This document shows, piece after piece, positions 35,060 through 43,721 of a stretch of DNA of 64,000 bases. Positions within the stretch are counted from its first letter, which is position 1. Every line of letters starts with the position of its first letter. The position numbers were made by a program, and so were the translations under genes. Source of the stretch: MedAcidi-G1 sp000817085 (GTDB taxonomy: Bacteria > Actinomycetota > Acidimicrobiia > Acidimicrobiales > MedAcidi-G1); contig JBJLAO010000003.1 in the NCBI GenBank assembly GCA_045568635.1, positions 696,584 to 760,583 of the forward strand, in the 5' to 3' direction. The notes beneath the pieces were generated by a model, which was not told the origin of the DNA, did no database searches, and worked only from the letters and a program-made list of their open reading frames with translations.

Positions 35060-38000
35060 AACAGTTTGGGTTTTCGCTCTTAGCGCTGTTGTCGCCACGC
35101 TACTGACAGTCCACATGGTGCCAGCTCAGGCTCAATCCGCGGGTATAACAGTTTCCAAAAGCTCAGTAACAATCGAAGAATCAGGAACGACGAACTCTTT
35201 CACTGTTGTTCTGGACACGCAACCTGAAACCAGTGTCACTCTCTCGGCAACAAACTCAGAAACCACACAATTCTCCATTTCACTGAGTTACCTGACCTTC
35301 ACAAACGCTAACTGGAACACTCCTCAGGCGATCACACTCACACCAACAAGCGACGATGTCGCAGACGGCGACACGTCAGCTACCATCACCCTCTCAGTAC
35401 TTGATGCAACAAGTGACGACACCTATGATGACGTCGCTGACGTTACAGTTCCTGTTACTGTCAGCGACAACAACGCCTGTGACGTGACAGTAGTGGAAAC
35501 CAACGGAACTACAATGGTTACTGAAGCAGCCAACACCGACACCTTCACAGTGAAACTTGCCGCACAACCTACAAGTAACGTTGTCGTGTCAGTGACAAGC
35601 GGTGACACAGGAGAAGCCACAGTCGACAAAGCGACACTCACCTTTACTTCCAGCAATTGGAATACGACACAAACAGTCACCGTCACAGGAGTTAATGACG
35701 CTTTAAACGACGATAACCAAATCGTGCCGGTAACCCTGTCTTTCGTAGATGCATCCTCCGACGACTGTTTCGACCCGACATCCGACACGACAGTTTCCAC
35801 GACCGTAAGCGACGATGATAGTCCTGGTCTGACAGTCTCGGTTGTTGGAGGAACTATCGCAGTCACAGAGAAAGTAGTGGCAGCGACAGTAAACACGGTC
35901 GGCAACACTGATTCATTCACTGTCGTACTTAACAAACAACCAGCAACGAGTGTCGTACTTTCGATAACCAGCAGCGACACTGGAGAAATAACGCTAAATC
36001 CCGCTCAACTCACATTCACAAATGCGAATTGGGCAACTCCGCAAACTGTGACAGTGACAGGAGCTAACGACACCCAGATCGATGGAACGCAGAGTGCAAA
36101 TGTGACAATCGGAGTAGTAGACGCTTCTTCAGATGACACCTACGACGCTGAAACAGACATTGTACTTTCCGCTACAAATGAGGATGACGATGCGGTTGTT
36201 GCCATAACTACAACCACGACCACAACGACAACCCTCCCGCCAGTTGTCGTAACTGAAACAGTGCAAGCAACAGGTCCGAGTTGTGAAACAGGGCCTTCCG
36301 CAGACTGCAGAGGAGCCAACCTTTCAAGGAAAGTATTTTTCTACTCGGACCTAAGCGGAATACAACTGCAAGATTCGACACTTGTCGCAGCAACTTTTGT
36401 TAACGCTGATCTTTCAAAAGCAAAAATGAATAGAAGCAACCTAGAGAGAACGAACATAAAAAACTCTTTCCTTTACGGCACGGACCTGAGCGAAGCGAAT
36501 ATGTATCTCGCAGACATCTCAAACTCCGAACTACCATACGCAGTCCTGCAAGATGCAAATCTGCTGGCTGTGAACGCAACCAATTCTGAACTGGTTCAAG
36601 CAAATCTGAGGAACGCAGATCTACGATTCGCTAATCTCAACGGAGCAGACCTAGCAAAAGCTGACCTGACTGGAGCTGACCTGACCGGAGCTGACCTGAC
36701 TGGGGCAGACCTGTCTGATGTGAATCTCACAGGAGCGAACCTCTATGGGGCCAACCTCACCAATGTCAATTTGACTGGTGCGACTCTTTCAAATTCTACG
36801 ATGTCTCTGGCAAGCATGACAGGCGCTTATATGAATTACGCCGGTCCCCGTAATTCAACTTTGTCATTGAGCGTCATGGACGGACAAACCCGATTTTTGG
36901 CGATGAGAGCGGGTAGTGGTATGAGTTCTGTCAACTTTAACTCCGGGGGTCTTAGGGAAAACGATTTGTCAGGTCTCATATTACGTAACAAGAATTTTTC
37001 CAAAATGAGCCTGAGAAACGCGAATCTTTCAGGAGCAGATCTATCAGGTTCAAACATGACCGGAGCGAAACTGACGGGGGCAGATTTAACTCAGACGACC
37101 CTTTATGGCGTGAACCTTACAGACGCAGATTTGGTTAACAGCCAACTAGTGGAAGCGACATTAACGACAGCCAATCTGACCACAGCGGATTTAAGCGGAT
37201 CGAATTTGAGAGGGGTGTCAGCCGTTTCGGCAAACATGACAGGAGCGGACCTGACTGGAGCAGATCTGACAGATGGAAACCTCTCAAACAGCACATTAAG
37301 TTCAGCGAAACTGAGAAAGACAGATCTAACCCGAGCTAATCTGAACGGGGTCACCGCGACATCAGCTAACCTCACTTTCGTCACAGCTCAAGGAGCAAAT
37401 CTTTCAAATTCGAACCTTACGAGTGCCACACTGACTGGGGGAGATTTCAACGGATCGGATATGGTGCTCGCACATTTCGACAATGCGACAATAATCCACA
37501 CAGATTTCTCTTCCACACTCGGTAACTACACGACATGGACCTCAGCTACTTTGACAAGACCAATATTCAATGATTCTGACCTGACCGGAGCTAATTTCAC
37601 CAGTAGCGCAATCACAGAATTCACCGCATCTGGGGCGACTCTTGACAGCGTTAATTTTTCGAAAACAAATACAGGTCTCAAAGGCGCTGATCTTAACGGA
37701 GCATCTCTGACTGGAGCTAATGTTTCATCGATAGATCTATCTGAAGCAAAAATTTCAGACGCATCACTGGTAGGAGCCACGTTTAAAAACTCGAACCTTA
37801 CTTCGGTGAATGCACAAAGGTCTGATTTTTCTGAGACAGATCTTAGAGACGCAAACCTTACGAGAGCAAGATTTGATAGTTCTGATTTTATGAACTCAAA
37901 CATGAAAAGCTCAGTTCTGACTCAAACAGGACTTTATAAAGCTGATTTGACAGGAGTGGACGTAAGTTACTCAACCTTCGACCGCACAAACATTCAGGAA

Positions 38001-38111
38001 GCGGATTTAACGGAAGCAAATTTGACTGGAAGCGTTTTTACAGATGTCGCTCGGGATGCACGTGAAGCTAGATGGAGCAGACCTTACAGGTGTCGCGCTG
38101 ATACGAAGTAG
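35034..38111 (+). CDS. Calx-beta / pentapeptide protein, first frame segment
   Basis: This is the open part of the broken gene as it stands: about 1025 residues. The ATG was picked because AAGAGGA lies six bases upstream; earlier in-frame ATGs at 35016 and 35028 lie inside the previous gene. The signal peptide is TVWVFALSAVVATLLTV ending near PAQAQA-like AQAQS. Three Calx-beta-like modules span about residues 33-385 (FTVVL...TLTFTSSNW... pattern), and pentapeptide A(D/N)LXX repeats follow from about residue 425. The last residues (AREARWSRPYRC) are out of pattern, showing the frame is lost near 38050. Confidence 0.82.
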   Translation: MRILFTQIKTVWVFALSAVVATLLTVHMVPAQAQSAGITVSKSSVTIEESGTTNSFTVVLDTQPETSVTLSATNSETTQFSISLSYLTFTNANWNTPQAITLTPTSDDVADGDTSATITLSVLDATSDDTYDDVADVTVPVTVSDNNACDVTVVETNGTTMVTEAANTDTFTVKLAAQPTSNVVVSVTSGDTGEATVDKATLTFTSSNWNTTQTVTVTGVNDALNDDNQIVPVTLSFVDASSDDCFDPTSDTTVSTTVSDDDSPGLTVSVVGGTIAVTEKVVAATVNTVGNTDSFTVVLNKQPATSVVLSITSSDTGEITLNPAQLTFTNANWATPQTVTVTGANDTQIDGTQSANVTIGVVDASSDDTYDAETDIVLSATNEDDDAVVAITTTTTTTTTLPPVVVTETVQATGPSCETGPSADCRGANLSRKVFFYSDLSGIQLQDSTLVAATFVNADLSKAKMNRSNLERTNIKNSFLYGTDLSEANMYLADISNSELPYAVLQDANLLAVNATNSELVQANLRNADLRFANLNGADLAKADLTGADLTGADLTGADLSDVNLTGANLYGANLTNVNLTGATLSNSTMSLASMTGAYMNYAGPRNSTLSLSVMDGQTRFLAMRAGSGMSSVNFNSGGLRENDLSGLILRNKNFSKMSLRNANLSGADLSGSNMTGAKLTGADLTQTTLYGVNLTDADLVNSQLVEATLTTANLTTADLSGSNLRGVSAVSANMTGADLTGADLTDGNLSNSTLSSAKLRKTDLTRANLNGVTATSANLTFVTAQGANLSNSNLTSATLTGGDFNGSDMVLAHFDNATIIHTDFSSTLGNYTTWTSATLTRPIFNDSDLTGANFTSSAITEFTASGATLDSVNFSKTNTGLKGADLNGASLTGANVSSIDLSEAKISDASLVGATFKNSNLTSVNAQRSDFSETDLRDANLTRARFDSSDFMNSNMKSSVLTQTGLYKADLTGVDVSYSTFDRTNIQEADLTEANLTGSVFTDVARDAREARWSRPYRCRADTK
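36661..36713 (+). repeat. 15-bp pentapeptide DNA repeat
   Basis: Successive copies of CTGACCTGACTGGAG-like 15-mers code for ADLTG pentapeptides. They are almost identical at DNA level, unlike the rest of the repeat region, which points to recent slippage expansion of three units. Confidence 0.75.
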
Positions 38112-38664
38112 GTTCGATAGAACGACATTCAATGATGCCGATCTCACTGGTGTCGACTTATCAGAAAGCAACCTTTCCGGAAGTAAGTTTGTGGGAGCAA
38201 AACACACTGATTGGACGCTCTGGCCATCGCCGATCTCACCCTCTTCTTTAGGAGTTGAACAAAGGGAAATGAGAGACCCAGACCTGATATGTGACTTGAC
38301 TTCGATCAGCGACTGTTCGGGTGCTGATCTCAACCACACGGATATGAGTTCAAGAAAACTTCAAAATACCCGTCTCATTAGCACAAACCTTACGGGATCC
38401 GATTTGGTAGAAGTTGATATGACAGGTGCTTTTGCCCCAGGGGCACTATTTACCGGAGTCAGATTAGAGGGCTCGAAACTCAAAGCCGCAGACCTTTCGG
38501 GGGCTAATTTCGTTGGAGCTAAACTCCGGAACGCTGACTTGTCAACAGCAAAGCTTGCAAACGCGGATCTACGAGGTGCAGATCTGAGAGGAGTTGATAT
38601 ACGCGGTGCTAATATCTCGACAACTCTTCTTGACGGCGTCCAGTGGCAGGGGGGCAACAGCTGA
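38044..38664 (+). CDS. Pentapeptide-repeat segment in second frame
   Basis: The second open segment of the broken gene. From about KLDGADLTGVAL it continues the pentapeptide pattern of the frame before it, so its own ATG is not a convincing start: no ribosome-binding site precedes it and it lies inside the previous frame. It includes the end of cassette 1 (cap near DWTLWPSPISP), the Cys-pair opening of cassette 2 and most of that cassette's beta-helix. It stops right after a run of six G. Confidence 0.7.
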   Translation: MSLGMHVKLDGADLTGVALIRSRFDRTTFNDADLTGVDLSESNLSGSKFVGAKHTDWTLWPSPISPSSLGVEQREMRDPDLICDLTSISDCSGADLNHTDMSSRKLQNTRLISTNLTGSDLVEVDMTGAFAPGALFTGVRLEGSKLKAADLSGANFVGAKLRNADLSTAKLANADLRGADLRGVDIRGANISTTLLDGVQWQGGNS

Positions 38665-38674
38665 CACTAATACC

Positions 38675-39376
38675 GTGCTGCCAGAAACTATCCGTTTAGG
38701 AGCTGCAGGTTTAGGGATTACAATTCTTATCGTCGCACAAGAAGCGCCGGTATCTTGTCAGCCTAAAGTCGGGTCAAATTGTCCCGGAATTGACCTGAGT
38801 GATCAAAATCTCTTCGAGGTTAATTTCTCCGGTTCTATTTTCACTAATGGAACTTTTATAAAAACTAATTTTTCAAACGCTTTACTCGAACGAGTTGATT
38901 TTTCAAATGGAAATCTCTGGGAATCTGATATGAGAAATACCTCTCTACAGTCCTCTGACTTCACAGGGGCTTCACTTTATGGAGCTAGTCTGGTGAACGC
39001 GAATCTACAAAATTCAATACTTGAAGATGCTAATTTGCGTTACACAGATACATATCAATCTGACTTCACTTCTGCAAGTCTTCAGAATTCGAATCTCGAC
39101 CACATGAGTGGGCGGTGGGCAGATTTTGCATGGGCGGATTTGACCGGAGCAACTTTTGTTGAATCAAGTCTCTTTTGGGCGGACTTCGATCATGCTGATT
39201 TGAGAAACGCAGACTTACGTAAAGCCGATTTACGCAGAGCTAACCTTCAATACGCAGACCTGCGTGGAGCTAACTTGACAGACACTATTCTTACTGGAGC
39301 ATTCGCAAACTCGAAAACACTCTGGCCCGTAGGTTTCGTGCCATATTTTGCGGGTGTTGTCACCTGGAGCGACTAG
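38675..39376 (+). CDS. Pentapeptide-repeat segment in third frame
   Basis: The third open segment, given here from a GTG that lacks a ribosome-binding site. It begins with the cap of cassette 2 (VLPETIRLGAAGLGI) and then cassette 3, from CQPKVGSNCPGIDL to TLWPVGFVPYFAGV, ending in a normal stop. The hydrophobic AAGLGITILIVA could pass for a signal peptide of a separate gene, but it aligns with the end-caps of the other two cassettes, so continuation from the previous frame is more likely. Confidence 0.65.
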   Translation: MLPETIRLGAAGLGITILIVAQEAPVSCQPKVGSNCPGIDLSDQNLFEVNFSGSIFTNGTFIKTNFSNALLERVDFSNGNLWESDMRNTSLQSSDFTGASLYGASLVNANLQNSILEDANLRYTDTYQSDFTSASLQNSNLDHMSGRWADFAWADLTGATFVESSLFWADFDHADLRNADLRKADLRRANLQYADLRGANLTDTILTGAFANSKTLWPVGFVPYFAGVVTWSD

Positions 39377-39399
39377 ACGTTCCTTAAATCGACTAAAAG

Positions 39400-42300
39400 T
39401 TATTCGAGACCGTCTTCTGAGTTGGTTTTTTTACTTATTCCACCAGGCCCTTTTGCATGCATTCTCCATCGTTCGATTTCTTCTGCTTTACTTGGGTCAA
39501 TGGTGTCTGTGAAAGTTTCGTTATCGTATTCGCCTATTATCAGCCACTTGTCGTCTTTGAAGCCCTGAAGTATGTAAGTGGTTACTTTGCCACCTTTGGC
39601 GGGTTCACTCCAAGTTATAACTGTGTCGGTTTTATCTTCCTCCCAACCTAGTTTTTTGAAAACCTCAAAGTCTTCTGGTGTTCCCGGTGGACGCCGTCCA
39701 AATAAGCCGAGTATTAGCATTCCTAGAGCCGTTCCAGCTAAAAGTCCCAACCACCATTTTCGCGAAAGGTAAAAACCTGCAACCGCTAACAAACCTGCTC
39801 CGGCAGCTATGAGACCTGCAGGTATTTGATCATTGGATTCATCTGTTGCAGCTGCATCGAGTGCCAGTCCTGTAATGGTTTCGTCCGAACCCAAAGAGAG
39901 GGTAGCAGTGTCGCTTTCGGGTGGCAGCACGCTCAATTGAACCACTCGAGTGGTTGTTGTTGGTGGGGTGGTTGTTGTTGGTGGGGTGGTTGTTGTTGGT
40001 GGGGTGGTTGTTGTTGGTGGGGTGGTTGTTGTTGGTGGGGTGGTTGTTGTTGGTGGGGTGGTTGTTGTTGGTGGGGTGGTTGTTGTTGGTGGGGTGGTTG
40101 TTGTTGGTGGGGTGGTTGTTGTTGGTGGGGTGGTTGTTGTTGGTGGGGTGGTTGTTGTTGGTGGGGTGGTGGTTGTTGGTGGGACAGTCACTATCGGTCC
40201 TACAATCGAACCTCCTGAGACGGTAATAGTTGCGACATTTGAAGCTAAAGCAGTTCCATCGTTATAGACAGCAAGAATTCTGAAAGAGTGAACTCCATCT
40301 TCTAAACCTGTGGATATATGGTCGAGTGTGGCACCAGAGAAGGTATTGACGTTATTGAATGAACCGGAATTCGGATCTTGGTGAGCGAGTGAAAAGGAAG
40401 AAACATTACCTGAGTCAGAAGCAGCCCAGTTTAAAACGCCTGTATCACCTGTCGGAGCCGCTGAAAGACTCACTGTGCCTGCAGGCGGAGCGATAGTCGT
40501 AGTTGGAATTGTTGTGCTCGTAGATGGAATTGTTGTGCTTGGAGGTGGACTATCATCATCAGTGTTTGTAACTGTCACGATCTGGTCTGCAACAGGGTCA
40601 AAATTATCAGCGGAACTGGTATCAATTACCGAAAGTGTCAAAGAAGTTATTTGATCACCATCGTCAGAATTGTCATCAATACCAGTAACTATCAATGTTT
40701 GAGGTGTGTTCCAGTCTGAGTTTGTAAACGTTACTTGGTCGCTGCCGACTGTCACTTCTCCCGTGTCAGATGAAGTAACCGACAAGACTACGTCGCTAGT
40801 TGGTTGTGAATCCAACACGACTGTAACCGTGGCTGTTGTGCCTGCCTCTGAAACTGTCGATGTTGTAGTCGAAATCGTGAAACCTGGTCCGTCATCGTCA
40901 ACTGTTGAAACGGCTACGGTTTGAGAAGCAATGACGTCGTAAGAGCTATCGACAGTTGCACCTGTATTTACAGCCAATGTAACCGTAGAGGATTTATCCC
41001 CATCATCGAGACTGTCGTCCACGCCAGTCACCGTTATCGTCTGTGCGGTATTCCAATTCGCACTTGTGAATGTCAACTGCGCTGTAGAAACTGATGCTTC
41101 CCCCGTGTCGGATGAGGTGATGTCAAAAACCACGTTTCCTGAAGGTTGTGAATCTAGAACGATTGTGAAGTCAGCTGTGGTGCCTGCTTCTGAAATATTT
41201 AGAGAAGTGGTGGAGAGTGTGAAACCTGCGACATCACAGTTGGTTTCAGTTACGTTCAGAGCGTAGTTGGGGAGTGAGCGCGTCGTGGCGTCTTTTGCAG
41301 CGAAAGCCAGATACACACTCCAACCTGTGGGTATCACACCTGTTGCAGAAGGTCCTGCTCCGTCGTAGTCCACGTTGCTATCAACCCATGTTTCAGGGGT
41401 GGCGTTCTTTTTCCATTTAAAACTGCCGTCTGAAAAGCGTTTGAATGTTATCGGGTCCGCAGCGTTTGCTACGTCAAGAGTTGTTTGATCGCCAACCCAA
41501 CCGACGATTCCAAAAGCTGAAAAATATTCTGAAGATAAAGAGGTGTTGCCATCATGGTCTATGTTGCTGGCGACCCACAGAAGGTTATGAGTCGGCATTG
41601 TGGAGGTGCCATTATGAAAGTTGTTCTTGATGTACTCACCCACACCAAGACCGGATGCTGATAAGACGGAGTCCTGAATCACGTACTGCCTCGTTGCTAT
41701 ACCTGCAGTGTCGTGATCGAAAGTCCATTCTCCACCCGCACAAAGAGGTGCAGTTTTCACCACCTCGGCTGGGAGACCCTGAAGCTCATCGTCGTCAACC
41801 GGACCGTTTATGACCTCATAGCCTGATGGGGGATTAGCTATGACTTCAATAGAATTTTGAAACGCAGCCATAGAGAAGTTGTAGTTGACACCACTTACAT
41901 GCGTTCGACCCGCCAGCATGACGCTGCCGGTAACGGGGCTGATGTCGATTCCATAGGCGATGTCATCGTTGCCTGCATTTCCCATACTGTGTTGCCCTAG
42001 GTCGACAGCGGAAAATCCGTCGCCTCCACCGAAAGAGGTATCGATAGCACCAACTGTTGTGAACTTGGCGACCAGGAAGTCGTCACCAGTTCCGGAACCG
42101 TCAGTCCAACCTCCGGCAAGGATTTTGCCATCTGGAGCTATTGCAAGAGCTTGTATGTGGTCATTAGTGCCGAATTGTGTGGTTATTACTCCGTCTCCAC
42201 CTCCGAATGAGGTGTCCATTGTGCCGTCAGTGTTTAGTCGGGCCACCCATCCGTCTCTTGGGCTGTCTATATATCCGCCGGCTACGATCTTTCCGTCAGG

Positions 42301-43311
42301 TTGAATCTGTAAGTCCATTAACAGGTCTCTGTGGTTGTCGCCTGTATCGAATGTGTGGATACCGTCAGAGCTGAAAGATGTGTCTATAGTCCCGTCGGTG
42401 TTGTATCTTGCTACGAAAGCATCTCCAGAAGATCCCTGGTTGTTAGTGGTTCCGCCTATAACTATTTTTCCATCCGACTGGAGTCGTAGAGCTCTGCAGA
42501 TGTCATCTCCGTTCCAGTCGACGGTAACTTTCCCATCTCCTGAGAAAGTTGTATCTAGAGATCCATCGGATGTGATGCGCGCTATTCCAACGTCTTCGCC
42601 GTTACTGGCTGTGTCAACGTGTCCACAGACGAGGATTTTGTTATCTGATGAGATGGCTCCTGAGATGCATTTGTCGTCTTTACTAGTGGAGAAAGCAACC
42701 CACATTCGACCCTTAGCGGCATTGGTGGCCATTGTTACCGTCGCTGCTTTAGTTCCACTCGAGTTGAAACCTGTTGTGTCTAAATCTCCGTCTGCTTGTC
42801 TTACCGAAACTATGCAGTCGTAGTCGTTCCCGTTGCCGGCTGTGTTAGTTCCCGCGTATCCGACCATTGCGTACCGTCCGTCGGTCATTTCCAGAGTTTC
42901 TCGTTGATGATCTGATTTAGGACTGAAAAAAAGACGGTCTTTGGGATTACCGTTGAATGTGCTTGTTCCACCTCCGACTGAGTCGTATTGTCTGATGAAC
43001 CAAGAGTTCGCGGTGCTGCTGTTATTGGCGTTACTCCAGTAACCGCCTACCGTCCAGGTGCCATCGGCTTTAGCCATGACATCGTAAGCTCCGTCTTTTC
43101 TATTACTCGTGGGGTTGATACGGATACCGTTTTCCCATTTCCAACCGTCTATGGATGTATCCATGTCTCCGTCTGCCGCTAAAGCGGTTGAATTGTCGAG
43201 AAAAATAAAAGTGGTCGTCGTAAATGAGGCAGCGATGAAGAAAATGAGGCATTTAAACCAAATAATTCTGGTTCTATTTGTATGCGATTTTTTGGTTTTA
43301 ATTAAACTCAC
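39400..43311 (-). CDS. Secreted delta-60-repeat / Calx-beta surface protein with two C-terminal membrane helices
   Basis: A 1303-residue exported protein. It has a long basic signal peptide (IIWFKCLIFFIAASF) and then delta-60 (DUF5122-type) repeats across about residues 50-480, recognised by QPDGKIVAGG and DGTMDTSFGGGDG, which build a beta-propeller. An unrecognised module with Trp-rich strands (about 490-710), two Calx-beta-like modules and a fibronectin-like module follow. A stalk of about 13 PPTTTT repeats leads to two helices (AGLIAAGAGLLAVAGFYL and WWLGLLAGTALGMLILGLF) joined by a short basic turn. A final fibronectin-like domain (TVITWSEPAKGGKV) follows the helices and should return to the outside. 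It is convergent with the pentapeptide gene. Confidence 0.85.
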   Translation of the reverse strand: MSLIKTKKSHTNRTRIIWFKCLIFFIAASFTTTTFIFLDNSTALAADGDMDTSIDGWKWENGIRINPTSNRKDGAYDVMAKADGTWTVGGYWSNANNSSTANSWFIRQYDSVGGGTSTFNGNPKDRLFFSPKSDHQRETLEMTDGRYAMVGYAGTNTAGNGNDYDCIVSVRQADGDLDTTGFNSSGTKAATVTMATNAAKGRMWVAFSTSKDDKCISGAISSDNKILVCGHVDTASNGEDVGIARITSDGSLDTTFSGDGKVTVDWNGDDICRALRLQSDGKIVIGGTTNNQGSSGDAFVARYNTDGTIDTSFSSDGIHTFDTGDNHRDLLMDLQIQPDGKIVAGGYIDSPRDGWVARLNTDGTMDTSFGGGDGVITTQFGTNDHIQALAIAPDGKILAGGWTDGSGTGDDFLVAKFTTVGAIDTSFGGGDGFSAVDLGQHSMGNAGNDDIAYGIDISPVTGSVMLAGRTHVSGVNYNFSMAAFQNSIEVIANPPSGYEVINGPVDDDELQGLPAEVVKTAPLCAGGEWTFDHDTAGIATRQYVIQDSVLSASGLGVGEYIKNNFHNGTSTMPTHNLLWVASNIDHDGNTSLSSEYFSAFGIVGWVGDQTTLDVANAADPITFKRFSDGSFKWKKNATPETWVDSNVDYDGAGPSATGVIPTGWSVYLAFAAKDATTRSLPNYALNVTETNCDVAGFTLSTTSLNISEAGTTADFTIVLDSQPSGNVVFDITSSDTGEASVSTAQLTFTSANWNTAQTITVTGVDDSLDDGDKSSTVTLAVNTGATVDSSYDVIASQTVAVSTVDDDGPGFTISTTTSTVSEAGTTATVTVVLDSQPTSDVVLSVTSSDTGEVTVGSDQVTFTNSDWNTPQTLIVTGIDDNSDDGDQITSLTLSVIDTSSADNFDPVADQIVTVTNTDDDSPPPSTTIPSTSTTIPTTTIAPPAGTVSLSAAPTGDTGVLNWAASDSGNVSSFSLAHQDPNSGSFNNVNTFSGATLDHISTGLEDGVHSFRILAVYNDGTALASNVATITVSGGSIVGPIVTVPPTTTTPPTTTTPPTTTTPPTTTTPPTTTTPPTTTTPPTTTTPPTTTTPPTTTTPPTTTTPPTTTTPPTTTTPPTTTTRVVQLSVLPPESDTATLSLGSDETITGLALDAAATDESNDQIPAGLIAAGAGLLAVAGFYLSRKWWLGLLAGTALGMLILGLFGRRPPGTPEDFEVFKKLGWEEDKTDTVITWSEPAKGGKVTTYILQGFKDDKWLIIGEYDNETFTDTIDPSKAEEIERWRMHAKGPGGISKKTNSEDGLE
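39954..40180 (-). repeat. 18-bp tandem repeat, about 13 copies, encoding PPTTTT
   Basis: Reads GTTGGTGGGGTGGTTGTT on the forward strand, almost perfectly repeated. It encodes the stalk of the delta-60 protein. Period and amino-acid logic match the TTTAAP repeat at the start of the window, though the sequence differs. The strand bias (G/T on top, C/A below) is extreme, and the open reading in all frames is a by-product of the 18-bp period. Confidence 0.95.
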
Positions 43312-43375
43312 TAAAAAAGTTTAAGGCATTCAATAAAAGTTGGCGTACTGGTCAGCTCTAAAATGAGAATTTCTG

Positions 43376-43681
43376 TTAAACAGTGATTCCAATTTCTTCG
43401 GCTTCGCTAATGCATTCCTTGAAGTTGGTTTCAGAAGAGAAGCAATCTTCTTCACATTTGAGGGAGTTGAAAGCCAGATCACATAATTTCACCACTGTTT
43501 CAAAGAGTCGCCCTTCGTTAGGGGCAGTGAAAGAAGATTTTAAAGTTGTGGTAACTGTTGGCATCTGCTCGATGCTTGTTGCAGGCAGAGTTGTAGAAGC
43601 AAGGGGTTTTATTTCATCTGAGTTGGCGGCACAAGAAGTAAAAATTAGAGATACTGCCACTGCCCCTAAAAGTTTTTTCAT
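43376..43681 (-). CDS. Small Cys-containing putative lipoprotein
   Basis: A 101-residue protein starting MKKLLGAVAVSLIFTSC, a lipoprotein signal with the lipobox IFTSC. A Thr/Pro-rich linker follows, then a small domain with four Cys (CDLAF, KCEEDC, KECIS) that could form two disulfides. An upstream in-frame extension of 35 residues has no signal character and was rejected. It lies between the metalloprotease and the delta-60 gene on the same strand. Function unknown. Confidence 0.7.
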   Translation of the reverse strand: MKKLLGAVAVSLIFTSCAANSDEIKPLASTTLPATSIEQMPTVTTTLKSSFTAPNEGRLFETVVKLCDLAFNSLKCEEDCFSSETNFKECISEAEEIGITV

Positions 43682-43721
43682 ACTGTAGGAACAATTTACT
43701 TCAATTGTCGAACTTTTAATA

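Larger units (their letters stand above)
35034..39376 (+). pseudogene. Calx-beta / pentapeptide-repeat surface protein, one gene broken by two frameshifts
   Basis: Three successive frames read as one protein of about 1447 residues. Module order is signal peptide, three Calx-beta-like repeats, a short Thr-rich linker, then three pentapeptide-repeat cassettes. Each cassette opens with a Cys pair (CETGPSADC, CDLTSISDC, CQPKVGSNC) and closes with a cap of the form T-L/V-W/L-P (TLWPSPISP, TVLPETIRL, TLWPVGFVP). The first +1 shift lies near 38050-38056; the second is in a run of six G at 38649-38654. In each case removing one base restores the pattern across the join. The breaks may be real inactivation, slippage-based switching, or assembly error in repeats. 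Confidence 0.75.

Noticed and set aside
38044..38664. Independent pentapeptide gene with its own ATG
   Set aside because: No ribosome-binding site; the repeat pattern runs on from the previous frame, so a frameshift explains it better.
38675..38760. Signal peptide of a third pentapeptide gene
   Set aside because: The hydrophobic stretch aligns with the closing caps of the other cassettes, and the GTG has no ribosome-binding site.
36300..39376. Quinolone-resistance (Qnr-like) pentapeptide protein
   Set aside because: The protein has a signal peptide and Calx-beta modules and is exported, so it is unlikely to meet gyrase.
39954..40180. Forward-strand open frames rich in Trp/Cys or Val/Gly
   Set aside because: They are by-products of the 18-bp repeat; the reverse strand carries the real gene with a signal peptide and membrane helices.
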